Shown in pieces: positions 6,937 through 15,087 of a DNA stretch of 64,000 nucleotides. The notes below the pieces were generated by a model that was not told the DNA's origin, searched no databases, and saw only the letters and a program-made list of their open reading frames with translations. The DNA is from Marinospirillum sp031581385 (GTDB lineage: Bacteria; Pseudomonadota; Gammaproteobacteria; Pseudomonadales; Halomonadaceae). The stretch is taken from positions 620,001-684,000 of the forward strand of contig NZ_CP085242.1 in NCBI RefSeq assembly GCF_044810985.1. Direction: 5' to 3'. Position 1 is the stretch's first letter; each line of letters starts with the position of its first letter. A program made the position numbers and the translations under genes.

Positions 6937-8652
6937 TTATTGTGTGTTCCTGGACGTTTTTCGCACCGGGGCGATAAAGGTCAACATGAACTGGCTGCCC
7001 TGGCCTGGCTTGGAATGGAGTTCAAGCTGCCCTTGCAGTTGTTCAGCCAGCTCTTTGCTGATGGCCAGCCCCAGGCCCAGGCTGGTTACCGGGTGATGGG
7101 GATCAGGCTGTAAGCGTTGGAAGGGCTGGAAGATTTTATCCTGGTCCTGGGGTGCAATACCTGGCCCGGTATCCCTGACGGTCAGTGTGATCCTGGCTTG
7201 CTTGGCGGCCTGGAGTTCACAGCTGACTTCAAGTTCAATACCACCTTTTTCTGTGAACTTGGCCGCATTTTCAAGTAGATTGCTGACCAGTTGCAACAGC
7301 AAGGTTAACTGGGTTTGCACTTCCAGGGACTCCAGCTGCGGGTCTCCCTGAAAACTCAGAGACAAACCCTTTTTTTCGGCAGCCCAGGTAAAACTGCGCA
7401 ACAACAACTCCAAAGGCTGATTCAGTTGAATCCACTGCATCTCCTCAACAGAGGCCGGTTCACCACCCTGGCGGGCCCGGGCAATCAGGTGATTCAACAG
7501 GTTCAACAACTGTTGGGCAGAAGCATCGGCAACCTGGGCCTGTTGGCGCTGTTCGGCATTCAGCTGGCTTTCCTGAAGCAGGGATAGCATACCGATGATG
7601 CCATTCAGAGGAGTGCGTATTTCATGTCCGATCAGGCTCAGAAAACGGGTGTCCACTCTATTTTTGTCAGCTGCATCATTGGACTTAAAAAAACTGAGCC
7701 GCGGAGCGAGCCACCAGGCAGCCAGTGAAAAAGGCAGCAGCAAGGCCATCAGCCCCAGCAGTTGTTGAAGCAAGAGGTAAATACCGCTGGTGTAATTCTC
7801 TTCAACCACAAGACAGAGCTGATGCCGGGGCAGCCAATGCCCAACACCACGAACTTTCTGATCCTTGTGATCCAGGTAAACTTGGGGTAAAGGGCGGTTT
7901 CGCAAACAGCTGTTCACGCCTTTGCTGTGCGTTGCCCGGGGATAGACCAGCTCACTGTCAGGCGATGATTCAGGGGGTGTGATGAAAAAATTATAGCGGT
8001 TAACCAGATAGCTTCGCGGAGAAGCTTCCTCGTCTGCGGAGACCATCAGCTGGCGTAGTTTTTCCAGATCTGCCCGTGCTGCTATGACCCCCACCTTGTG
8101 CTGATGACCACCGTCAGGACTTGGTAGCAGAAGGGGTCTGGCCAGGGTCATGGCCGCAGATTGCAGGGTGACCGAATGATAAACATTCTGAATATAGGGT
8201 GCATGAATTCCCTGGATGAAATAACGCCTGGAAGCTTTGTTCTTGCCAATCTGCTCGGGATCGCTGGAGTAAACCACATCACCGGAGCTGTTCAACATGA
8301 AGACTTCCAAAAAATCCCCAAAAGGACTGAGATAACTTTCCAGGGTTTCATTGAGAAAATGATGGTTCAGGTCAAGATCAGAGTGCACCTGTTCTGCCAG
8401 GACAGAGGCCGTCAAGGAAGCATTGGTGCTGGGCAAATGAGCCAGACGCAGCAGGTCAACATCAATGCTGTCCATCCAGCCAAGAAATTCCTGTTTTTTG
8501 TGGTCAGCAAGATCCTGCAGCCTTTGCTGCTCCTGATGTTCGCGCTGTATAAAGTTAAACAAAAACAGCGGCAGGCTGATCAGAAGTGCTGCCACCCAGA
8601 TGGCCACCAGAAGTTGACGCTGGCTACTGGCCTGAGGCGTTGTCCCGAACAT
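6937..8652 (-). CDS. Membrane sensor histidine kinase with a periplasmic Cache-like domain
   Basis: 571 residues. A first membrane helix (about 15-34) and a second (about 292-316) bracket a roughly 250-residue periplasmic region. That region contains 'VFMLNSSGDVVYSSDPEQIG' and 'RRYFIQGI', typical of double-Cache sensor domains. The cytoplasmic part has a HisKA dimerisation helix with phospho-accepting His343 (SLIGHEIRTPLNG) and a HATPase with an N box (LLENAAKFT) and glycine loops (DTGPGIAP, GLGLAISKELAEQLQG). There is no receiver or Hpt domain, so it is not GacS/BarA. Its ATG shares a base with the stop of the binding-protein gene (TGATG), implying coupled translation. UvrY lies 58 bp downstream. 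Confidence 0.88.
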   Translation of the reverse strand: MFGTTPQASSQRQLLVAIWVAALLISLPLFLFNFIQREHQEQQRLQDLADHKKQEFLGWMDSIDVDLLRLAHLPSTNASLTASVLAEQVHSDLDLNHHFLNETLESYLSPFGDFLEVFMLNSSGDVVYSSDPEQIGKNKASRRYFIQGIHAPYIQNVYHSVTLQSAAMTLARPLLLPSPDGGHQHKVGVIAARADLEKLRQLMVSADEEASPRSYLVNRYNFFITPPESSPDSELVYPRATHSKGVNSCLRNRPLPQVYLDHKDQKVRGVGHWLPRHQLCLVVEENYTSGIYLLLQQLLGLMALLLPFSLAAWWLAPRLSFFKSNDAADKNRVDTRFLSLIGHEIRTPLNGIIGMLSLLQESQLNAEQRQQAQVADASAQQLLNLLNHLIARARQGGEPASVEEMQWIQLNQPLELLLRSFTWAAEKKGLSLSFQGDPQLESLEVQTQLTLLLQLVSNLLENAAKFTEKGGIELEVSCELQAAKQARITLTVRDTGPGIAPQDQDKIFQPFQRLQPDPHHPVTSLGLGLAISKELAEQLQGQLELHSKPGQGSQFMLTFIAPVRKTSRNTQ

Positions 8653-9653
8653 CAGTTGTCAATATCCAGAAAACGGTTGGTAAAAACCTGGCGGGTATCC
8701 ACAGGCTGTTCAATCAAACCCTGGCGCTGCAAAGCTTCATAAAGCCGTTGCCAGTGATTGGCTTCCATCCAACCCAAAGGTCCCAGGCCGGAATGGATCA
8801 GAGGGGCTGAATGTTTCATCAAATATTGTTGGTGTTCCGGGTTTGCATAAAGTGGGTGCATATAGTCCTGAAGAAGCTCCAGGGAGTGATCCGGCTGCTC
8901 AATCATGAAACGCCAGCCTTTTAAACTGGCGCGTACAAAGGCACCAGCGGCGTCCTGATTATCGGCAACAAAATCTTCTGTGGTCATCAGGATATCGCCG
9001 TAACTATCAACACCATGATTTTGTGGCAGCAGCAGGTTGTAGTCCAGGTCTCTTGCATCCAGCAAAAAGGGTTCGTCGGTTATATAGATGGGTATGACAT
9101 CCAACTCGCCAGCCAGAAAAGCATCCAGTTCATAGTTCATGGGAACTCTTTCAATAGCATCCAGTGGCAGACCATTCTCGGCCAGCAGAGCATCCATCAG
9201 TGTACTGGTGCCATCCGGCAGCACACCCACTTTCAATCCCTCAAGATCCCGCGGGTGGTGGACATCCAGCCGGGCGTGACTGGCAAAAGCAATGGGGCTG
9301 ATGCGGAAAATGGCAGCCAGAGCCAACAAGGGATCACCTTGTCCGCGTGCAATCAAAACCTGATCGGGGCTATCAATGCCCAGATCGGCTTTGCCTGAAA
9401 CCAGCTGCTGATGGACGGATTCATTGGTCTGATAGGGCAGAAATTCCACTTCCAGCCCTTCTTCTGCATAAAGTCCCAGCTCCTGGGCCAGAAAGAAACC
9501 GGCAAACTGGGGGTTGGGCACCCACACCAGAGCCATACGCAGTTTTTTTGGGCTGTTTGAAGCGGGCTGCTGGGCCGGACTGATGAAAAAAAGCCAAAGG
9601 GCGGCGAAAGCCAGGGGAAGAAGAATATAAATCAATGGCTTGCGCACAGGCAT
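8652..9653 (-). CDS. NMT1/THI5-like periplasmic substrate-binding protein
   Basis: 333 residues. An N-terminal hydrophobic segment (PLIYILLPLAFAALWLFFIS) without a clear lipobox acts as signal peptide or anchor. The mature part matches the NMT1/THI5 fold used by nitrate, sulfonate and pyrimidine-type ABC importers: 'LVWVPNPQFAGFFLAQELGL', 'GKADLGIDSPDQVLIAR', 'PRDLEGLKVGV', then a YANPEHQQYL C-terminal region. No ABC permease or ATPase gene is beside it. It overlaps the downstream kinase gene by one base, which suggests it presents a ligand to the kinase sensor domain. The ligand cannot be told from sequence. Confidence 0.82.
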   Translation of the reverse strand: MPVRKPLIYILLPLAFAALWLFFISPAQQPASNSPKKLRMALVWVPNPQFAGFFLAQELGLYAEEGLEVEFLPYQTNESVHQQLVSGKADLGIDSPDQVLIARGQGDPLLALAAIFRISPIAFASHARLDVHHPRDLEGLKVGVLPDGTSTLMDALLAENGLPLDAIERVPMNYELDAFLAGELDVIPIYITDEPFLLDARDLDYNLLLPQNHGVDSYGDILMTTEDFVADNQDAAGAFVRASLKGWRFMIEQPDHSLELLQDYMHPLYANPEHQQYLMKHSAPLIHSGLGPLGWMEANHWQRLYEALQRQGLIEQPVDTRQVFTNRFLDIDN

Positions 9654-9686
9654 TGGACAGCTCGAATAACAAATGGGTGACCCTGA

Positions 9687-9722
9687 AGGGTTGAATGGTT
9701 AGAATGGGCGCTTTTCAACCCT
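9687..9722. promoter_or_regulatory. Perfect 9-bp inverted repeat around a -10-like box, SBP/rimO divergent promoter region
   Basis: AGGGTTGAA (9687-9695) and TTCAACCCT (9714-9722) are exact reverse complements, 18 bases apart. The spacer contains TAGAAT at 9700-9705, a plausible -10 for rimO. It could be a repressor operator or a hairpin in the leader. No regulator can be named. Confidence 0.4.
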
Positions 9723-9740
9723 GCATAGTGTAACCCTTTC

Positions 9741-11081
9741 ATGTCATTAAGCTCTAGTTCAACTTCTGTAGCGCCTCGCGTGGGTTTCGTCAGTCTGGGA
9801 TGCCCCAAGGCGCTGGTGGACTCGGAACGTATTCTGACCCAGCTGCGAGGCGAAGGCTATGACCTGGTTTCCAGCTATGAGGATGCCGACCTGGTTGTCG
9901 TCAATACCTGCGGTTTTATTGATGCCGCCAAGGCCGAATCCCTGGAAGCGATCGGGGAGGCCCTGGATGAAAACGGCAAGGTGATCGTCACCGGCTGTAT
10001 GGGCGTTGATGAAAACACCATTCGCGAGCTTCACCCCCAGGTGCTGGCTGTGACGGGGCCACAGCAGTATGAGCAGGTGGTTCAGGCCGTGCATGAACAC
10101 TTGCCACCACGCATCGACCATGATCCCTATCTGGACCTCTTGCCACCTCAGGGGATCAAACTAACCCCTCGGCACTATTCTTATCTGAAAATTTCCGAAG
10201 GCTGCAATCATCGCTGCAGCTTCTGCATCATTCCGTCGTTGCGTGGCGATCTGGTCTCCCGGCCTATTGGTGAGGTTCTGGGTGAAGCGGAGCGCCTGGT
10301 CAATGCCGGTGTTCAGGAATTGCTGGTGGTGTCCCAGGATACCAGTGCCTATGGCCTGGATTTGAAATACCGTACAGGCTTCCACCAGGGTCGACCGGTC
10401 AAAACGCGGATGAAAGAGCTGTGTGAAGAGCTGGGTCAACTCGGGGCCTGGGTACGCCTGCACTATGTTTATCCCTACCCGCATGTCAATGACATCATCC
10501 CCCTGATGGCAGAAGGCAAAATCCTGCCTTATCTGGATATTCCCTTCCAGCATGCGCATCCAGAGGTTCTGAAGGCCATGAAGCGCCCTGCGGCGAGCGA
10601 GAAAACTCTGGAGCGAATCCAGGGCTGGCGTGAGATCTGCCCGGATATCACTCTGCGCTCCACCTTTATTGTCGGCTTCCCTGGAGAAACCGAAGAACAC
10701 TTTGAGTATCTGCTGGATTTCCTGGATGAAGCCCAACTGGATCGCGTGGGCTGCTTTACCTATTCACCTGTGGAAGGCGCTACTGCCAACCAGCTGCCGG
10801 GGGCTCTTCCTGAAGAAGTCAAAGAAGAACGCCTGGCCCGTTTTATGGAAAAACAGGCACAAATCAGTGCCGCCAAACAGCAACAGAAAATTGGTAAAAA
10901 GCTGGAAGTCCTGATTGATGAGGTGGGGGATGACGGAGCGGCGGCCCGAACCCAGGCTGATGCCCCGGAAATCGATGGTCAGCTTTTCCTGCTGGGGGAA
11001 ACAAACCTGCAACCCGGCCAGCGGGTTCAGGTGGAAGTGACCGAGGCCGATGAGCACGACCTCTGGGGTAGGCTGCTTTAA
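9741..11081 (+). CDS. rimO: Ribosomal protein S12 methylthiotransferase RimO
   Basis: A 446-residue radical-SAM methylthiotransferase that adds a beta-methylthio group to the conserved Asp of ribosomal protein S12. The N-terminal UPF0004 domain carries cysteines in 'SLGCPKALVDSE', 'VNTCGFI' and 'TGCMG', which ligate the auxiliary cluster. The radical-SAM motif CxxxCxxC reads EGCNHRCSFCIIP. A C-terminal TRAM domain (about 380-446) follows. The 'GCPKALVDSE' form favours RimO over MiaB. It converges with the TetR gene, sharing four bases. Confidence 0.95.
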   Translation: MSLSSSSTSVAPRVGFVSLGCPKALVDSERILTQLRGEGYDLVSSYEDADLVVVNTCGFIDAAKAESLEAIGEALDENGKVIVTGCMGVDENTIRELHPQVLAVTGPQQYEQVVQAVHEHLPPRIDHDPYLDLLPPQGIKLTPRHYSYLKISEGCNHRCSFCIIPSLRGDLVSRPIGEVLGEAERLVNAGVQELLVVSQDTSAYGLDLKYRTGFHQGRPVKTRMKELCEELGQLGAWVRLHYVYPYPHVNDIIPLMAEGKILPYLDIPFQHAHPEVLKAMKRPAASEKTLERIQGWREICPDITLRSTFIVGFPGETEEHFEYLLDFLDEAQLDRVGCFTYSPVEGATANQLPGALPEEVKEERLARFMEKQAQISAAKQQQKIGKKLEVLIDEVGDDGAAARTQADAPEIDGQLFLLGETNLQPGQRVQVEVTEADEHDLWGRLL

Positions 11082-11698
11082 GTGGGCTGATAGAGCGTGA
11101 GGATCTTATCGATGCAGTAATCAATATGCTTCTGCATCTCCTCACGGCTGGGGCTTTCACCCGTCATGATGAATTTGGGGCGAAAATAGGCATTGAGTGC
11201 TCCCTGAATAAAGAGGGCTGCCTGGTTGGCATCATCAATGACCAGGTTGCCAGCTTCATGCTGACGGGTTAAAAACTCGACCAGAAGCTTGCGGTCTTTT
11301 TCCATGCCTGCCTGGAAAAACATCCGGCCCAGATTCGGAAAATGCAGCGCCTCGGCCACCATCATGCGAAAAAGGGCAGTGTCTTCAGTTGACAGCAAAT
11401 CGGAAATCAGCCCCTGGGCATAAGCCTGAAACACGGCTTCAACCCGGTCACTGCTGATATCCGTGGAGCGCAGTTGCTCATTTTCACAATTGCACAAGAG
11501 GTTGACCACGGCTTCAAAAAGGGCATCCTTGTTGCCAAAGTAGTTGTAAAGGGTTTGCTTGGCGACCCCGGCTTCAGCCGCAATGGTTTCCATGCTGGCA
11601 TTCTGATAGCCCTTTTGCAGAAAGGCATCGGATGCAGCTTGAATGATTTGTTCACGCTTATCACTGCAAGCGTTCGGTTTTGGAACTTGAATTTTCAC
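11078..11698 (-). CDS. TetR/AcrR-family transcriptional regulator
   Basis: 206 residues. The N-terminal helix-turn-helix is standard (REQIIQAASDAFLQKGYQ, then AGVAKQTLYNYFGNKDALFE). The C-terminal ligand/dimer domain contains 'LFRMMVAEALHFPNLG' and resembles the TetR_C_8/AefR-like class. It is divergent from the DUF599 gene across a 117-bp intergenic region, which makes that gene the first candidate target. The ligand is unknown. Confidence 0.88.
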   Translation of the reverse strand: MKIQVPKPNACSDKREQIIQAASDAFLQKGYQNASMETIAAEAGVAKQTLYNYFGNKDALFEAVVNLLCNCENEQLRSTDISSDRVEAVFQAYAQGLISDLLSTEDTALFRMMVAEALHFPNLGRMFFQAGMEKDRKLLVEFLTRQHEAGNLVIDDANQAALFIQGALNAYFRPKFIMTGESPSREEMQKHIDYCIDKILTLYQPT

Positions 11699-11815
11699 TG
11701 ACAGCAGACCTCAAACAAATGGAAACCCTGTATATTCAGACCTTGAGTGTAACAAAAAATGTATCCTTTCAGGGAGCAGGGTTACTGTTATTTCTAATTT
11801 TAATGGGGAGACAAG

Positions 11816-12601
11816 GTGCCTGAGAGTTTAATGATGGCTTTTTCCTGGTTGGACTGGCTGGCTCTGGGCTGGTTTTTTGCCTGCTGGGCCTGGTATTACG
11901 AATACTCCCGTCGTCGTCAGCGCAGCAAACGCTGCCTGGCCGGTGTCATGCACGGTTATCGTTATGACTGGATGAGGCGTCTGCTGGGTCGTGAGGCCCG
12001 TATTGCCGATGCCACCATCATGACGCACCTGGAGCGTAATGGCGCTTTTTTTGCTTCCAGCACCCTGCTGATTCTTGCCGCCCTCTTTGGCTTGATGGGG
12101 ACAACGGAAAGAGCTTTGCTGGTTCTTGCTGATCTGCCTTTTGCTGCCAGTTCGCCCAGCCGCCTGGGATTGGAACTAAAACTTCTGCTGCTGATCGGCC
12201 TGTTTATCTACGCCTTTTTCACCTTTACCTGGTCAATGCGCCAATATAATTTTTGTGCCATCTTGATTGGCAGTGCCCCGGCAGCGGATGAAAAAGACTC
12301 GACGCCGGGTTTGCGAAAGATGTTTGCAATCCAGGCCGCCAATGTCATTGATCTGGCCGCGAACCAGTTCAACTATGGGCTTCGGGCCTATTATTTTGGC
12401 TTGGCCTTGCTGGCGTGGTTTTTACACCCCCTAGCTTTTATTCTGGCCACAGCGGGGGTTGTGGGGGTGCTCTTTCGACGTGAATTTCACTCCAAAACCC
12501 TGAAAGCCCTGGCTGCTGGAAGGGATCTGGACATCACCTTCAGGGGCATTCTGCAACATGAAGAGACCACTTCTGAGTCCTTGAAAAGTCAAAACAAATA
12601 A
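11816..12601 (+). CDS. DUF599 membrane protein
   Basis: 261 residues with four predicted membrane helices: LDWLALGWFFACWAWYYEYS near the start, then a helix around residues 75-90, one around 120-140, and 'LALLAWFLHPLAFILATAGV' near 200-220. The pattern 'RNGAFFASSTLLILAALFGL' and the late 'NYGLRAYYFGLALLAWF' are typical of DUF599 proteins, whose function is unknown. The GTG start at 11816 follows GGGGAG; an ATG five codons later is an alternative. The divergent TetR regulator may control it. Confidence 0.75.
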   Translation: MPESLMMAFSWLDWLALGWFFACWAWYYEYSRRRQRSKRCLAGVMHGYRYDWMRRLLGREARIADATIMTHLERNGAFFASSTLLILAALFGLMGTTERALLVLADLPFAASSPSRLGLELKLLLLIGLFIYAFFTFTWSMRQYNFCAILIGSAPAADEKDSTPGLRKMFAIQAANVIDLAANQFNYGLRAYYFGLALLAWFLHPLAFILATAGVVGVLFRREFHSKTLKALAAGRDLDITFRGILQHEETTSESLKSQNK

Positions 12602-12679
12602 CGGTGTCTGGCTGGTGACACTTCAATTTTGGTAGCGACTCGGCTAGAGTCCCAGAGGATTTAACTCAGGAAGCAAACA

Positions 12680-13555
12680 ATGAAGCAAAACAAAGGCAGG
12701 GGGCGTTTATTAGGTTTACTGCCACTCTTAGGTTTACTCTCAGCCTGCCAGGTTTTTCAGCAGCAGGAGCCGGTTAATCAAAGCCAACTGGAAGCTGCAC
12801 TGGCCAGGCAGCAACAGGTGCTCAGCGAGATTATTCAGGCCCAGCCCGAAGCAACCAGTGAACTTTTCGGCAGCCAGCTCCAGGGGCTGGAAAGCCAGGT
12901 TGTTAAGCTTCTGGAAAGTGAGCTGACAAAAACCCGTCGCGATCTTGCTGAACTTCAGGAAGAAAACCTCCGTCTTCACCGTCAGCACACCTTTCAAATT
13001 GAAGAGCTGGGCCATCAGGTGACCGGGACTCAGCCTTCCTCTGAGCCGGGCTTCAATTCTTCTGCAGCTCCCGATGTGGTCAATGGCGACGGCTTGCTGG
13101 TTTTTGGGCGGCATGAATGGGTGGCCTTTCCCGATCACGGATTGCTCATGTCGGCTCGGGTTGATTCCGGTGCCAACACCTCTTCCATGCATGCCATCAA
13201 TATTCGTGAGTTTGAAAGGGATGGCGATACCTGGATACGCTTTACCACCCAATACCAGGCAGAGGGGGAGGATGAAGCTGAAGACATAGAGCTGGAGGCA
13301 CCGCTGGTGCGTCGCGTGACTATTCTTCAGGCATCCGGCTCTGAAAGCCGCCCCGTTGTGAAGCTGCGCATGCAGTTGGGTTCGCTGGTCAGTGACACCG
13401 AGTTCACCCTGACCGATCGGGGCGACATGAGCCATCCAACCCTGCTGGGGCGCCGCTTTATGATGGATATTGCCCTGATTGATGTTTCAGAAAAATACCT
13501 CCAGCCCAAACCCGAGCTTGAAGAAACCCCGACCACGGATGAGTCCGACTCATGA
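12680..13555 (+). CDS. Lipoprotein with retropepsin-like aspartic protease domain (ATP-dependent zinc protease/RimB-like family)
   Basis: 291 residues. A lipoprotein signal peptide ends in LLSAC (lipid-modified Cys23). A Gln/Glu-rich coiled coil follows to about residue 115. From about 135 the domain matches the family once named 'ATP-dependent zinc protease' (PF05618). It has a retropepsin-type active site in 'SARVDSGANTSSMHA' and the closing 'DRGDMSHPTLLGRRFM'. Members next to RimK-like ligases are thought to hydrolyse the amide bonds the ligase makes. It is first of three overlapping genes with the transglutaminase-like membrane protein and the ATP-grasp ligase. It is probably tethered to a membrane facing the periplasm. 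Confidence 0.78.
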   Translation: MKQNKGRGRLLGLLPLLGLLSACQVFQQQEPVNQSQLEAALARQQQVLSEIIQAQPEATSELFGSQLQGLESQVVKLLESELTKTRRDLAELQEENLRLHRQHTFQIEELGHQVTGTQPSSEPGFNSSAAPDVVNGDGLLVFGRHEWVAFPDHGLLMSARVDSGANTSSMHAINIREFERDGDTWIRFTTQYQAEGEDEAEDIELEAPLVRRVTILQASGSESRPVVKLRMQLGSLVSDTEFTLTDRGDMSHPTLLGRRFMMDIALIDVSEKYLQPKPELEETPTTDESDS

Positions 13556-15087
13556 AAGCACCTCGTTCAACCCTGTTGTGGACGGCCCTGTTACTGATTG
13601 GCCTGGGTCTGGCTCATTCAACCTGGCGCCATCTGGTTCATCAGGTTCCCTTACTGCCTGGAAGTCAGGTGCAATACTGGGATATAGAGGCCAGAGTGGA
13701 GCTTCAGGCCTCGGGCGACTCAGTCCAGGTCAGGCTGGCCGTGCCTGAAAGTCAGCCTGGCTTTTTGATGCAGTCGGAACATACGGCATCCCCCGGCTAT
13801 GGTGTTGATTTTATTGAAAATGGCTTGCGGCGTGTGGAGTGGAGCATTCGTGAGGCAGAAGGGTTGCAGTGGCTTTACTATCGCACCCAGTTTCAGGTGG
13901 ATGACGAGCAACTGCTGGCCGCCGTGGATCAACCTCCAGCTATTCAGGAACAACTTTGGGAAGATCCCATTGAAACTGCTGCAGCCCAGCTGTTGCGCCG
14001 ATCCTGGCAGGAGTCGGCAGAAGGCTTCAGCCTGGCCCGGGCTTTAACTCAACGTCTGAGTGATGACAGTAATGAAAACGCCGGCCTTCTTCTCAGTGAG
14101 CTGACTCCCGAAGAAGCCCTGGTCAGGCTGCTCAATGAAGCCGAGGTTCCTGCTCGGGTTTTACACGGCCTCAGACTGGAGGACGGTCGGCGCAACCAGC
14201 GCTTGCAGCCGCTGGTTCAGGTTTTTCAGGATCAAGAATGGCGTCTTTATGATCCGGTGAATGCCCTAGAGGAGCCCGGACAGAAATATCTGCTCTGGCA
14301 ACAGGCTTCCGGCCCTGTTCTGGAAGTTATGGGAGCCAGGGATTCCCAGGTGAACTTTTCCATGCTGTCCACTCGGGAACCAGCCAGTGGGGGTGTTCAT
14401 GCTCTGGCTGCCGGAGATGCCCTGCTGAACCTTTCCATTCACAGCCTTCCCATTACCGAGCAGGCCGTCTTCAGAACCCTGATGCTGCTACCTGTTGGTG
14501 CTCTGGTGGTTGTTTTATTGCGTGTTTTCATCGGTCTGAAAACCTCTGGCACCTTCATGCCGGTACTGATTGCCTTGGCCTTTCTAGAGATGTCCCTGCT
14601 GCCGGGTGTCATTACCTTCCTGATAATTGTTGCAGCAGGGCTGGTGATCAGGCAGCTGCTGGCTTACCTGAACCTGCTTCTGGTGGCCCGGGTCGGGGCG
14701 GTTATCGTCTGTGTGATCGGCCTGATAGCCCTGATGTCGGTGGTTTCCTTTCATGCCGGAATCAGCACGGGGATGCAGGTGACGCTTTTCCCGATGATTA
14801 TTCTGGCCTGGACGATTGAACGCATGTCGATTCTCTGGGAGGAAGAGGGTGCCAAAGAAGTTTTTGTTCAGGGGGCTGGCAGTTTGTTGACAGCCATCGT
14901 TGCCTTTCTGGCCATGGATCAAAACTGGATGCGTTACTGGCTGTTCAATTTTCCCGGCTTACAGCTGGTTGTCATGGCCTTGATACTGATCGCAGGCAGC
15001 TATACCGGTTACCGCTTCGTTGAGCTCTGGCGATTCCAGCCCCTGGTTAGGGAAAAAGAAAAGGAAGACCAGAAAGATGTTGGCTAA
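13552..15087 (+). CDS. Inactive transglutaminase-like domain fused to a seven-helix membrane domain
   Basis: 511 residues. An N-terminal helix (LLWTALLLIGLGLAHSTW) leads to an extracytoplasmic region with a transglutaminase-like stretch (ELTPEEALVRLLNEAEVPAR) lacking the usual Cys-His-Asp triad. From about residue 306 there are around seven hydrophobic helices, including 'LLPVGALVVVLLRVFIGLKT' and 'VVMALILIAGSYTGYRFVEL'. This matches the '7TM plus inactive transglutaminase' family found in ATP-grasp amidoligase operons. The start overlaps the upstream stop (ATGA) and the end overlaps the ligase gene by 11 bases, so the three are translated together. The function is presumably to bind or pass a peptide ligand across the inner membrane. 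Confidence 0.8.
   Translation: MKAPRSTLLWTALLLIGLGLAHSTWRHLVHQVPLLPGSQVQYWDIEARVELQASGDSVQVRLAVPESQPGFLMQSEHTASPGYGVDFIENGLRRVEWSIREAEGLQWLYYRTQFQVDDEQLLAAVDQPPAIQEQLWEDPIETAAAQLLRRSWQESAEGFSLARALTQRLSDDSNENAGLLLSELTPEEALVRLLNEAEVPARVLHGLRLEDGRRNQRLQPLVQVFQDQEWRLYDPVNALEEPGQKYLLWQQASGPVLEVMGARDSQVNFSMLSTREPASGGVHALAAGDALLNLSIHSLPITEQAVFRTLMLLPVGALVVVLLRVFIGLKTSGTFMPVLIALAFLEMSLLPGVITFLIIVAAGLVIRQLLAYLNLLLVARVGAVIVCVIGLIALMSVVSFHAGISTGMQVTLFPMIILAWTIERMSILWEEEGAKEVFVQGAGSLLTAIVAFLAMDQNWMRYWLFNFPGLQLVVMALILIAGSYTGYRFVELWRFQPLVREKEKEDQKDVG

Noticed and set aside
6937..8652. Assignment of the histidine kinase as GacS/BarA
   Set aside because: No receiver or Hpt domain is present, and the sensor part is periplasmic Cache-like.
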